From Sporocytophaga myxococcoides DSM 11118 (GTDB lineage Bacteria; Bacteroidota; Bacteroidia; Cytophagales; Cytophagaceae), in contig NZ_AUFX01000003.1 of NCBI RefSeq assembly GCF_000426725.1, positions 62,001-126,000 on the forward strand: DNA of 64,000 bases, given 5' to 3'. The position numbers and the translations under genes are program-made. Below the pieces are notes generated by a model. That model was not told the DNA's origin and did not search any database. It worked only from the letters and a program-made list of their open reading frames with translations. Within the stretch, counting starts at the first letter, position 1, and every line of letters starts with the position of its first letter. Below are positions 41,485 through 50,056 of this stretch, one piece after another.

Positions 41485-43992
41485 ATGAAGAATCAGATTT
41501 CTACGTTTTTCTATACCTATAAATACATTCTGTTATTTCTATTTATATCTGCAATCAGTATCCATAGCTATGCACAGGTAGAGATAACGGTTACCCCGGC
41601 TACTTGCAATGGAAAAGAAGACGGGAAAATAGATGTATCCGTAAAGGGAAAAAACGGCCCCTATACATTTCTTTGGAGCGACGGCTCCACGCAAGACCAT
41701 CTTCATGACATACCCAAAGGTGATTATTACCTGATTATAAGAGATCGTAACAGTTGTGTCTTCGAAAAGAGCATTCATGTAGATGTGCTGGAAGATAAAC
41801 CAAGAGTCTCTATTGAAGGAGGTGGAGAGCGCACTTTCTGCGAGGATGATGAAGATCAGGACGTAGAGCTAACTGCCAACATTGCTGCATGTAAAGAGTG
41901 TGTAATAAAGTGGTCTACAGGTTCTTCGGAAGAAAAGATAAAGGTTAGTACCGATGGCGATTATTCTGTACTGGTAACAGATGATGAAGGTTGTTTTCAG
42001 GGTGATACTACTGAGTTGACAATAGAAACAGAAGATTGTGATGACGACGACGATGATGATGATGATGACGATATTGATATTCCTGTTATATGGTCTGGAG
42101 ACCCAAATGACATCCTTGGCCCTGATGGGTTTGGACCACAGAGGTGGGTTTCGGTAAAGGATATCCTCCCCTATACAATCCGATTTGAAAATGATCCGAA
42201 AATTGCGACAGCACCTGCACAAAATGTTGTCATACGCTCTCCTATTGATCCTCATCTGAACATCTATTCATTCAGACTTGGCAACTTTGGTTTTGGAGAC
42301 TTTGTTTTTGAAGTACCACCAAACAGCACCTATTATACCAAACGATTGGATGTAAGCGACTCATTAAAAGTTGTGGTGGATGTCATCGCCGGAATTGATG
42401 TAGTCAAGAAAGAAGCTTTCTGGATATTTGAGTCTAAAAATCCTCTTACAGGTAATGCTCCTGATGCCGATCATGGATTCCTGCTTGTCAATGATTCTAT
42501 TACTCACAGAGGTGAAGGATTCGTCTCTTTTTCTATAATACCTGATGCTGCCTCGTCTACAGGTGATACTGTTCATGCTATAGCTGCAATAGTATTTGAT
42601 ACAGAGGCGGAATTGAAGACTCCCTTAATATTCAACACGATTGATGCGGTGCCTCCGATATCGGCTCACAAGCATAGTGATATAATGGCTGATTCAACTT
42701 ACTTATACCAGGTAACTGTCCATGACGATTATGGACTTGGTGGATCAGGCGTTAAAAACTATGATCTATATCTATCCTATGATGAAGGATTCAGTTTTAC
42801 TAAGTACGCTTCAGAAATTCTTCCTGATTCAGTTATTGCTATCAAAGGGGATCCGAATAAAAAATACTGTGTTTATACTATAGCCAGAGACAATACGGGC
42901 AATGAAGAGACAAAATCATCTTCAGAGACATGTTTCTCTCCAAAGGCTCGTCCATTTGTAAGACTAAAAGAATCAGACAAAAAAGAACCAATTTGTCAAG
43001 GCGGGGGCCACGCAATTGAATGGAATTCATTTGGAGTAGACAGTCTTGATATACAAGTATCAATTGATAATGGAAACACATACAGCATTCTAACAACGAA
43101 GGTGCCTGACAAACTTAAAAGTTTCTATTGGACCCTTCCATCTGATATTTCAACAGAGAAAGATTATCTGATAAAAATTACAAGTTCCGTTTCAGATACA
43201 ATCTTTGACATAAGTCAAACTCCGGTAAATATTATTGAGCATGTTCATGCCAAGATCTTTTCCACTAAAGGGGAAGCAATATGTTCGGGAGATACAGCGC
43301 TACTGAGTGTGTTGCCTATTTATTCTACATATAATTGGTCAAACGGTAGTACTATCAATGGGTTTAATGTGACCGCATCGGATAAATACATTGTTGAAGT
43401 AAAAGATGCCAGTGGTTGCACTAGTAAAGATTCTTTAGACTTTATAGTTCATAAATTTCCTGAACACTTGATTTCTGCAAGCACAGAGTTTAAGTTTTGC
43501 GAAGGAAAACCACTTACATTGAAAGGGCCTTCCAATATGGCCTCCTACTCATGGTCTACCGGAGAAAATACCTCTCAGATTATTGTAAGCACAGTAGGAA
43601 AGATTGCCTTGAAAGTGACTAATGAAATTGGATGTATTGCAACCTCTGATACTATACTTGTTGAACAGATTACAGATGCAGCAGAATGCGAAGCGCTTCA
43701 GGTTAATACAGGTTTAACATACCTGAATAAGTTTATACAAGTAGCTCCTAATCCATTGACTGATTATACGATCTTCCAGATCTATTCTCCTCAATCACAA
43801 TTAGTCAACCTGAAGCTATTTGATAGTAAAGGAATTGAAGTAGCTGAGATCTTTAACGGTAAAATTACTGGAGGAACAACGGTGCCTGTATCTTATAAGC
43901 CTTCTGAAAAATTATCAAACGGTTTGTATATATACAAACTTCTTTCTGCTGATGGTGAATTATTTAATGGTAAGCTAGTGATAGGAAGGTAA
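41485..43992 (+). CDS. T9SS-exported surface protein with SprB repeat, FENDP-type domain and type A sorting domain
   Basis: Last gene of the operon (835 aa). Signal peptide at aa 1-30. A SprB-type repeat (about aa 32-95; TPATCNGKEDGKIDVSVKG, LWSDGSTQ) is followed by an Ig-like domain (about 105-175) and a run of about eleven aspartates (codons at 42040-42072). Next is a domain with PNDILGPDGFGPQRWV, LPYTIRFENDP, ATAPAQNVVI and FRLGNFGFGDF (about aa 205-390), known to me from very large CARDB-type extracellular proteins. Further Ig/PKD-like repeats (WSNGSTINGF, WSTGENTSQI) lead to a C-terminal type A sorting domain (about aa 755-835; APNPLTDYTIF, LKLFDSKGIEV, LSNGLYIYKL). That domain directs T9SS secretion and surface anchoring. 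It is the only operon member with a recognisable sorting signal. Confidence 0.88.
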   Translation: MKNQISTFFYTYKYILLFLFISAISIHSYAQVEITVTPATCNGKEDGKIDVSVKGKNGPYTFLWSDGSTQDHLHDIPKGDYYLIIRDRNSCVFEKSIHVDVLEDKPRVSIEGGGERTFCEDDEDQDVELTANIAACKECVIKWSTGSSEEKIKVSTDGDYSVLVTDDEGCFQGDTTELTIETEDCDDDDDDDDDDDIDIPVIWSGDPNDILGPDGFGPQRWVSVKDILPYTIRFENDPKIATAPAQNVVIRSPIDPHLNIYSFRLGNFGFGDFVFEVPPNSTYYTKRLDVSDSLKVVVDVIAGIDVVKKEAFWIFESKNPLTGNAPDADHGFLLVNDSITHRGEGFVSFSIIPDAASSTGDTVHAIAAIVFDTEAELKTPLIFNTIDAVPPISAHKHSDIMADSTYLYQVTVHDDYGLGGSGVKNYDLYLSYDEGFSFTKYASEILPDSVIAIKGDPNKKYCVYTIARDNTGNEETKSSSETCFSPKARPFVRLKESDKKEPICQGGGHAIEWNSFGVDSLDIQVSIDNGNTYSILTTKVPDKLKSFYWTLPSDISTEKDYLIKITSSVSDTIFDISQTPVNIIEHVHAKIFSTKGEAICSGDTALLSVLPIYSTYNWSNGSTINGFNVTASDKYIVEVKDASGCTSKDSLDFIVHKFPEHLISASTEFKFCEGKPLTLKGPSNMASYSWSTGENTSQIIVSTVGKIALKVTNEIGCIATSDTILVEQITDAAECEALQVNTGLTYLNKFIQVAPNPLTDYTIFQIYSPQSQLVNLKLFDSKGIEVAEIFNGKITGGTTVPVSYKPSEKLSNGLYIYKLLSADGELFNGKLVIGR

Positions 43993-44015
43993 TAGTACTT
44001 AGTAAAACACAAAAT

Positions 44016-44050
44016 AAAAGAACCCTGACTGTTTATTTGGGGTTCTTTTT
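44016..44050 (+). terminator. Intrinsic terminator closing the giant-adhesin operon
   Basis: AAAAGAACCC (44016-44025) pairs with GGGTTCTTTT (44040-44049) across a 14-nt loop and runs into a T tract. The A-rich 5' arm also allows function for the convergent minus-strand gene at 44112. Confidence 0.85.
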
Positions 44051-44111
44051 TATATAGTTGTTGTTCTTAACAAAAAATTTAGAAGTGGAGTACAAAAAAA
44101 TCAATAGACCT

Positions 44112-44630
44112 CTACTTCCTCTGCTTTAGCTCAATTACCTGCTCCTTTGATCCACATATAAATTTTATTCTGTTAACACCCCATTGACTGGAAAAGACAA
44201 TATGTTCATTTTTAAACTCAAATGGATAAGTGCTGTCAGTAGTATTTTCATTTTTTTTTGCACTAACAATCGGTGTTATTTCTATAATTCGTTCATAAGG
44301 CTTTGATGTATCTGAGTTAAAGCGTTCCGAAATATGCACTTTATAAATAAAAGACTGCCAGCGGGCTACAGATTTTAGACTCCCGGATACTTTATAGGCT
44401 AAGAGAGATTTACTGTTGAGTAAATTTAATTTACTTTCGATAATTTCAATATTGAAACTTTCAATAGTCATTTTATTCTGTTCCGGCCACCATTCAATAG
44501 TGTAAGTAACCGGGACTTCTAAATTTGGTTTTCTGGGTTGTTGTGAAAGAATACTTTTATTACCTGAACCTTGTTTAAATAAATAAAACCCGATACATAA
44601 AATGCTAACTATTAAAATTATAAAAAACAT
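44112..44630 (-). CDS. Hypothetical single-pass membrane or exported protein
   Basis: 172 aa beginning with a strongly hydrophobic N-terminus (FFIILIVSILCIGFYLF, about aa 2-18) that is either a signal anchor or an uncleaved signal; a lipobox is not convincing. The rest is beta-rich and polar with no cysteine pairs or catalytic motif (TYTIEWWPEQNKMTI, VARWQSFIYKVHI). It has the look of a small periplasmic or membrane-anchored domain. It converges on the terminator of the preceding operon and stands alone; the next minus-strand gene upstream is 200 bp away and separated by a coding remnant. No family recognised. Confidence 0.6.
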   Translation of the reverse strand: MFFIILIVSILCIGFYLFKQGSGNKSILSQQPRKPNLEVPVTYTIEWWPEQNKMTIESFNIEIIESKLNLLNSKSLLAYKVSGSLKSVARWQSFIYKVHISERFNSDTSKPYERIIEITPIVSAKKNENTTDSTYPFEFKNEHIVFSSQWGVNRIKFICGSKEQVIELKQRK

Positions 44631-44690
44631 ATTATTCTTAAATTTATAAAAAAAATATCCGCCTTAAACTGTCATTAAAAAGTAATAAAA

Positions 44691-44822
44691 TTAGTACCAT
44701 ATGTTTATCAGCGTTGCTCTCACAGAAGTATTCAAATCTTTCTTCAAACCCTCTCTTGAACCAAGGATGGTGCTAATTACAGCCTCCACTCCTTTTACAG
44801 CAATTTTATTTTCATTAATATT
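44691..44822 (-). pseudogene. Coding-like C-terminal remnant without a start
   Basis: In the gap between two genes, one minus-strand frame reads 43 residues of protein-like composition (GVEAVISTILGSREGLKKDL…) to a stop at 44691. It has no usable start and is bounded upstream by an in-frame stop inside an AT-rich inverted repeat (44811-44822 with 44829-44840). The amphipathic pattern looks like the tail of a lost gene. Its family could not be identified; it may also be chance. Confidence 0.3.
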
Positions 44823-44832
44823 CTAAAAAATA

Positions 44833-46065
44833 TTAATGAAGAACATTTATCAAAAATAATCCTACATCCCTATACCTGAATAATAAACCCTTACCTTCCA
44901 GCCAATAAAACTCAGATTCATTAAAAAAACGAATCCACCTTTCATAGTCAAATGGTCTGTAAAAATAAAAATCACTGAATGAATAATATTTCCAGTATTT
45001 ATCATCTTCAGAATACATGAAATAATAATTGAAAAGTAAAATCTTCTTATGATTGAATTCATAAAGCTTGGGATACTCAGGATTTATATAGTCCATTTTT
45101 TGAGAACCTGAGTTCCAAAATTTAACATTACGAATAATTTGAAAAACAGGCCTCCTATTATATCTATAAGTTAAAGGACAACTATCACAATCATATTCTG
45201 AATATTCATCTGTTAAATATTCATCATCAACATTTTTATCTTTTAATTTAAAAGCAAATTTATTTAAGGCATCGTTCTCTGGACATACGATATTACGCCA
45301 TCCAGGATCTTCAATAAGATCTTTTAAACTATCATTTTTAAAGTAATTATTAAAATCAGATCTATAGGAATGGTTTCCCCTTTTTATAATTAAGTATTTA
45401 TTGCCATCATCTGTGAAACAGACATTTCGAAGTTTATCTTTAAATCTCGGTTCAATTTTATTCCAATGAACTCCCAGGTCTTTTGTAAATAATATGGAGT
45501 TAAATTTACTTGTAACAAAAATCGAAGTATCAACCGGATCAATCTTTAGTTCTTCAAATTCTTGAACTGCTTGCCGAAGGCTTGTAAAAAATGAAGGTGT
45601 AGTATAACTTCTTCTCTCAGGGGTTATACGATCTAATTTAAAAAGATCACTTACCAATTCAATGCTTATCTCTTTAGAAGGTATAATATTGAAATAACTT
45701 GCAATGCTTAGATCATAAGAATATTCACCTGGCTTAAAAACCAGCGAATCCATTGATACACTGGTAAAAATGATCATCGAATCATTTTTAGAGATTATTT
45801 TTAAAAGTAAGTTTTCGTTAAATTCAAGGAAAGCGTTAAAACAATATTTTCCCGGATCACTGCAAGTGTCTGAGAGCTTGTTATACTTTTTGGAATATAA
45901 ATTATACTTACCAGCTTCCACTCTCACATTTCTGGTTTTATCAGTAACTTGTTTCCCCTCCTTAAATATTCTGAATTCATATTTATAAAGACTTTGAGTG
46001 TAGCCTTCAATATTACCCGAGAACAAAAAATAGAATACTAAAATGATAAAGTAAAAGTTGGTCAT
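44833..46065 (-). CDS. Hypothetical secreted protein with a possible BNR/Asp-box-like segment
   Basis: The ATG at 46065 is preferred to the in-frame TTG at 46074; it starts a signal peptide (MTNFYFIILVFYFLFSG, cleavage near GYTQS), giving 410 aa. The N-terminal ~150 aa is beta-rich, with an internal Cys pair (SDTCSDPGKYCFNAF). The middle contains a segment reminiscent of BNR/sortilin-like repeats (SILFTKDLGVHWNKIEP), followed by tyrosine- and aspartate-rich sequence (DEYSEYDCDSCPLTYRYNRR). There is no T9SS sorting domain. Function unknown. It stands alone, with an AT-rich inverted repeat over its stop codon that may help termination. Confidence 0.6.
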   Translation of the reverse strand: MTNFYFIILVFYFLFSGNIEGYTQSLYKYEFRIFKEGKQVTDKTRNVRVEAGKYNLYSKKYNKLSDTCSDPGKYCFNAFLEFNENLLLKIISKNDSMIIFTSVSMDSLVFKPGEYSYDLSIASYFNIIPSKEISIELVSDLFKLDRITPERRSYTTPSFFTSLRQAVQEFEELKIDPVDTSIFVTSKFNSILFTKDLGVHWNKIEPRFKDKLRNVCFTDDGNKYLIIKRGNHSYRSDFNNYFKNDSLKDLIEDPGWRNIVCPENDALNKFAFKLKDKNVDDEYLTDEYSEYDCDSCPLTYRYNRRPVFQIIRNVKFWNSGSQKMDYINPEYPKLYEFNHKKILLFNYYFMYSEDDKYWKYYSFSDFYFYRPFDYERWIRFFNESEFYWLEGKGLLFRYRDVGLFLINVLH

Positions 46066-46170
46066 TGACAGCAAGCTTATTTACACTTAAATAATTAAAT
46101 CCTTATAAAAAATATAACCTTTTGTCTGTTATAAATATCTTAAATAATATACTTTGTAAAAATAATCATT

Positions 46171-46506
46171 TTACTTTTTAAACCCGTAAGGACAATGTTT
46201 ACAACCGTTTTTACAACAATACCCTCTTTTCAAAAGGTACTTAGCTGTAAATACCCAGTTGCCATGTTCATTGTAATAATAGTCTTCCTGCTCAACTAAG
46301 GGTTCTGTATTTCTTTTAGTATCAGACAAAGAATCTACTCCAAGTTTCTCACTAATGATTTTCTTTAAACATAGAGGACAATAACAGTCGCCTGCTTCAG
46401 ACAAGGACATTACCGGGGGCAATTCACTACACCAGCAGTTCTCCGTGCTACATGCAAAATTTGTATTACAACGTGAACAGGTTTTAATTCTGATATTTTT
46501 ATTCAT
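46171..46506 (-). CDS. Cysteine-rich CWC/DUF5522 double-domain protein
   Basis: 111 aa with two cysteine clusters. The first (about aa 9-55; CSRCNTNFACSTENCWCSEL, then CYCPLCL) matches the cysteine-rich CWC family. The second (about aa 74-111; YYYNEHGNWVFTAKYLLKRG then CCKNGCKHCPYGF) matches DUF5522. The spacing of Cys residues suggests two metal-binding (zinc) knuckles; metal identity is inference. DUF5522 is normally a short stand-alone protein, so this is a fusion. It overlaps the upstream PP-loop ATPase gene by 8 bp, which implies translational coupling and a functional link. Confidence 0.8.
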   Translation of the reverse strand: MNKNIRIKTCSRCNTNFACSTENCWCSELPPVMSLSEAGDCYCPLCLKKIISEKLGVDSLSDTKRNTEPLVEQEDYYYNEHGNWVFTAKYLLKRGYCCKNGCKHCPYGFKK

Positions 46507-47170
46507 TTTTAAGCTTCATTTCTTGAAACCAATAATTATTATGATTTATCTTACTCAAAAAATCAACATTGATTTCGTTTTGATAAAGAGGACAATTAAC
46601 TACAAGTGTATGGTATTCTCCATTTTCACCACAAACGTCTGCATTTAATGCTTCCAGCTTACAAATTAAATCTTCGTCAAGTCTTTTACCTAGAAAGTCT
46701 TCACCCAACTGATGATTACAGGAAACAATAACACAATGAATGCCTTCTGAAAGCATTTTCAGTACAAGATCTTTTCTATCTTGTTTCCATAATGGTAATA
46801 CAGGTGCTATACATGCTGCTTCACAGACCTTCTCTTCCCACGCTCTGTTTGAATCAAAATCAATATCACCAAAAACAGCTGAATTAACTTTATAATGTTC
46901 TACAAGATGTTTTAGTGTATCAATAAAGTTTCTTTCATAATCATTCCATGTGGATGGAACAGTGACTATAGGCAAGCCCAATTCAGAAGCCTGTTTTTGT
47001 AATATTTTTTCAGGGATGGCATGAGATCTTGATATCAATCCATTTTCGTTCATCATATTCATAAGAACTCTTGGTTGGTATTTTAACTTCACTGCTTCCA
47101 TAAAGGCAAAGCAACTGTCTTTTCCTCCACTCCATGATGCTACAAAGCTTTGGTTATTATTAACCTTCAT
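46499..47170 (-). CDS. Dph6-like PP-loop ATPase (diphthine-ammonia ligase family)
   Basis: 223 aa with the N-type ATP pyrophosphatase PP-loop SWSGGKDS at about aa 13-20 and the family features SRSHAIPEKILQKQASELG, AVFGDIDF, LPLWK and GENGEYHTLV. This is the Diphthami_syn_2 (DUF71/MJ0570-related) family. The eukaryotic/archaeal members amidate diphthine on EF2, but bacteria lack diphthamide, so the bacterial substrate is probably different; only ATP-dependent amidation or adenylation of some acceptor can be predicted. Soluble, no signal peptide. First gene of a two-gene operon with the CWC/DUF5522 protein, which begins inside its last codons. Confidence 0.85.
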   Translation of the reverse strand: MKVNNNQSFVASWSGGKDSCFAFMEAVKLKYQPRVLMNMMNENGLISRSHAIPEKILQKQASELGLPIVTVPSTWNDYERNFIDTLKHLVEHYKVNSAVFGDIDFDSNRAWEEKVCEAACIAPVLPLWKQDRKDLVLKMLSEGIHCVIVSCNHQLGEDFLGKRLDEDLICKLEALNADVCGENGEYHTLVVNCPLYQNEINVDFLSKINHNNYWFQEMKLKNE

Positions 47171-47393
47171 TGATTACTATTTAAATATAATTTCAGCTGA
47201 TCTTTTTAAATGTGAGGAAAAAGATAGGCTTAAAATACTAATTTACCTAACATGATTATAATTTGCTTTAATAATATCAAGTAATTCAAGTGGGATGAAA
47301 TAAAAATTATTTCAGATGCAGAAGAGATATCAGAAAACTGTTATTATTGTTATCCAATTTAAGTTGTATTAATTTGTTATATATTGATTTAAG

Positions 47394-47786
47394 ATGATAA
47401 AATTTGGCTATACAATTCTTTATGTTCAGGATGTGAACAAATCAATAGAGTTTTATGAAAAAGCTTTTGGCTTCCAACGCACATTTATTGCACCAGATGG
47501 TGATTATGGAGAATTAACTACTGGAAATACCAAACTATCTTTCGCCTCCGTTAAGCTGGCTAAAAACAATCTAAAGAATGGTTTTATTGAAAGTGATCTT
47601 AACAGTAAACCATTTGGTATTGAAATAGGATTTGTAACTGAAGCTGTAGGGGAAACAACAGAAATTGCCGTTGCGGCCGGTGCAGTATTAGTTGAAAAAC
47701 CAAAGACAAAACCTTGGGGGCAAGTTGTCAGCTATGTAAGAGATCCTGATGGATTTTTAATTGAAATTTGCTCACCAATGAATTAA
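47394..47786 (+). CDS. VOC (glyoxalase/bleomycin-resistance fold) family protein
   Basis: 130 aa forming two betaalphabetabetabeta half-modules typical of the vicinal oxygen chelate superfamily. The first strand and helix read GYTILYVQDVNKSIEFYEKA, and the C-terminal strand SYVRDPDGFLIEIC holds the usual metal-ligand glutamate in its DGxxxE context. Members are lyases, dioxygenases or drug-binding proteins; the sequence alone does not choose between them. Compact full-length protein with no extra domain. It lies 33 bp upstream of a GNAT acetyltransferase on the same strand, so the two may be co-transcribed as a small detoxification-type unit. Confidence 0.85.
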   Translation: MIKFGYTILYVQDVNKSIEFYEKAFGFQRTFIAPDGDYGELTTGNTKLSFASVKLAKNNLKNGFIESDLNSKPFGIEIGFVTEAVGETTEIAVAAGAVLVEKPKTKPWGQVVSYVRDPDGFLIEICSPMN

Positions 47787-47819
47787 ATTTCTATACAATA
47801 AGGCTCAAAAGAGAAGTGT

Positions 47820-48323
47820 ATGAATCATTCAATTATTAAGGAAATTAAATCAGATCAAAAGGAGTTTTACAAGCAATTTTTAGGTCATGGCTTGATTCAC
47901 GATGAAGAGAACTTCAGAATCTCTCCCAATGATGATTTGCATTTAGAATTTCCTACTAAGGATAAGGAGGACAGTTTTACTCTGGGGGCTTATATCGATA
48001 ATACACTTGCCGGTATTGTAAGTTTTGAACGTGATGGTTTCAACAGGGAAAAATTAAGACATAAAGGTACGTTGTTCAGGATGTATGTATCTTATGAATT
48101 CAGGGGACAGGGAATTTCAAAGGAATTGATTGATGCACTTCTGGTAAGAGTTAGAATGATTGTTGATATTGAACAGATCAATCTGACAGTGATCTCTAAT
48201 AATGATAAAGCCAAAGGTCTTTATGAGAAATTTGGCTTTAAAACATTTAGTTCGGAAGAGCACGCTATTAAATGGAAGGGGAAATATTTCACAGAAGATC
48301 AAATGGTTTTAAGGCTTAAGTGA
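47820..48323 (+). CDS. GNAT family N-acetyltransferase
   Basis: 167 aa with GNAT motif A around aa 88-105 (LFRMYVSYEFRGQGISKEL, the RGQGIS acetyl-CoA pyrophosphate loop) and a motif-B-like end (LTVISNNDKAKGLYEKFGFK), which is characteristic of the fold. It transfers an acetyl group from acetyl-CoA to an amine; the acceptor is not predictable. A GAGAAG purine-rich stretch just upstream supports the ATG at 47820. Probably in one transcript with the VOC protein. The 3' end converges closely (45 bp) with the minus-strand gene at 48369. Confidence 0.88.
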   Translation: MNHSIIKEIKSDQKEFYKQFLGHGLIHDEENFRISPNDDLHLEFPTKDKEDSFTLGAYIDNTLAGIVSFERDGFNREKLRHKGTLFRMYVSYEFRGQGISKELIDALLVRVRMIVDIEQINLTVISNNDKAKGLYEKFGFKTFSSEEHAIKWKGKYFTEDQMVLRLK

Positions 48324-48368
48324 ATGTTTTTTTATTCCAATACTTGTTCTGAATTATGGGTCTCTTGT

Positions 48369-48887
48369 CTATCTTTTAACATCTTTAATTTTTTTGAGAT
48401 TGATAAGAAAGTTAAGGCAGAAGTTATGCTTATTCACATTTTGAAAGTTTTTTTGGGTAATAGCAATATTATAACCATATACAACTCTGAAGGCATCAAA
48501 GCCTAGGCCAATTTCTGGTCTGCACCTTAATGTCCCCTTTTCTGAGTCCGAATAATAAATGAGATTTATACCTAAATTCATTCCGGAAGCTCCTCCACCA
48601 AGCCACACTCCTGCTTTAGGAGCATAAATAAACTTGTCTGTAAATTTAAATTCACTGGTTAATGCAAGCACTCTGGTAATCGGATGATGACCTGCTACTC
48701 CGTTGTCTTTGATTGCAATGCCAGCTTCCGCAAAGAAATTTTTGTGAACATTAATTCCAGTGACTAATGCAATATGCCTTTCAATTTTATATTCAATCTG
48801 TGGAGATGAATAATGGCTTGTGTCAATTTGAGAGAAGGATTGAAAAATGTTGAATAATATAAATTGAAGAAAAAAATAGTACTTCAT
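48369..48887 (-). CDS. Hypothetical secreted/outer-membrane beta-barrel-like protein
   Basis: 172 aa with a signal peptide (MKYYFFLQFILFNIFQSFSQ, cleaved near SQ-ID) and alternating hydrophobic beta strands with aromatic ends (RHIALVTGINVHKNFFAEAG, YAPKAGVWLGGGASGMNLG, RPEIGLGFDAFRVVYGYNIA). The pattern matches small 8-stranded outer-membrane barrels of Bacteroidota, although the usual terminal aromatic residue is replaced by a lysine-rich tail. No catalytic motif. Monocistronic; converges with the GNAT gene. Function unknown. Confidence 0.65.
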   Translation of the reverse strand: MKYYFFLQFILFNIFQSFSQIDTSHYSSPQIEYKIERHIALVTGINVHKNFFAEAGIAIKDNGVAGHHPITRVLALTSEFKFTDKFIYAPKAGVWLGGGASGMNLGINLIYYSDSEKGTLRCRPEIGLGFDAFRVVYGYNIAITQKNFQNVNKHNFCLNFLINLKKIKDVKR

Positions 48888-49057
48888 GGTTGTAAAAATA
48901 AAATAGGTATTTGATGATGGCTAGCAAAGGTATAAATAGAAAATATAAGGCGCTAAAAAATACCCCTGAAAAATTAATAATAATTAATTGCTTAAAATAA
49001 AAAACAATGATTCCAGACCTTCAGGTGGAATTTATAATCAAGATTTTGTATATCATT

Positions 49058-49687
49058 CTATTCATTCATCTGGTTTAAGCTTTTAAGCATCTTATTTAAT
49101 TGTTCGGTTCTTGTGGCTCTGTAATCTTCGCTAAAGGTTTCGACAAGCAATGGTAGAAGCTCCCTCTTGATTGCTGTCTGTGCCAAAGCTTTTAGGTTTG
49201 TATCTAACTTCCCTTCTAAAGCAAATTGAGCATAAGCAACTGCAATGATTGCATTGTCCATCCCAATAAGGTAACTATCTCCCGAAGCTCCTGTAACGTT
49301 TGCCAGTAGTTCTTTAAACTGATTATCATCCGGCTCATCCTCCATTTCAGAAGCCATTTGCTTGAGCTGGTCTGCGAGCATATTTCCGGAAAATGGACCG
49401 TTGTCTACATCTTTCTTTTGAGTAATATATTCCTGAATTTTAGCCGGATTCAATTCTGTCAGATCAAAATATGGAAAGTCCCATTCGTTAAGCAATTTTT
49501 CAAGGTATTTTAATGGGCTTACATTTTTATTTTTTTTTCTCCATTTCCAGAATCCGAAAGAAGCTTCTGCCCCATCATCATTCCCAAATGGACTTGTTTC
49601 TTCTTCATCGCTCCAGTAGAAGTCTTCTGTTAAAAGGCTTTTTGCCTTAGGATGTGATGTTTCAGGTGAGAATTCGAAATCTTCCAT
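49058..49687 (-). CDS. Hypothetical acidic cytoplasmic protein
   Basis: 209 aa, no signal peptide, strongly acidic N-terminal ~45 residues (SDEEETSPFGNDDGAEASF) followed by a basic patch (WKWRKKNK) and a helical C-terminal domain (about aa 55-209; YLEKLLNEWDFPYFDL, IAVAYAQFALEG, LLPLLVETFSEDY). It resembles a helical repeat or scaffold protein. No motif allows a family call. The gene stands alone; upstream is a 369-bp region shared with the divergent T9SS esterase gene. Confidence 0.55.
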   Translation of the reverse strand: MEDFEFSPETSHPKAKSLLTEDFYWSDEEETSPFGNDDGAEASFGFWKWRKKNKNVSPLKYLEKLLNEWDFPYFDLTELNPAKIQEYITQKKDVDNGPFSGNMLADQLKQMASEMEDEPDDNQFKELLANVTGASGDSYLIGMDNAIIAVAYAQFALEGKLDTNLKALAQTAIKRELLPLLVETFSEDYRATRTEQLNKMLKSLNQMNE

Positions 49688-50056
49688 GTGTTAAGTTTTT
49701 GATATTATAAAGACCTGAATGATTTTTCAGATATATATTAAATATTACTGTTAAAGGATCTATGTTGTTTATGGTAAATATAAAAATGATAAGCATAATT
49801 GATATAGAGAAATTTTAGTATTCATAAAGTATTTATTTGTAAGTCAATGGTTTAATGTATTTGTTGATTTTTTTTAAACATTTTTTTGCAACGTTTTAAA
49901 ATTGATGCGTCATAAAAGGTGAAGCCAAAATCTTTGCGATCAATATGAATTGTAGTTCGATTAATCCATTGTTTTTTACCTGTTGGAATGGAATAGTCTT
50001 CAAGATTTTTGTAGTACTCTTTTCTGCTTATTCATTTTTAAACAAATAAATAACTT
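49688..50056. other. Divergent promoter region, AT-rich
   Basis: 369 bp between a minus-strand hypothetical and the plus-strand secreted esterase. It must contain promoters for both. I see AT-rich sequence with T-tracts (around 49866-49887) but no convincing -33/-7 pair, operator or hairpin. Confidence 0.4.

Noticed and set aside
44701-44826. A 41-codon plus-strand ORF (ATG 44701)
   Set aside because: The opposite strand of the same stretch reads more protein-like sequence, and the plus ORF has no ribosome-binding site or recognisable feature.
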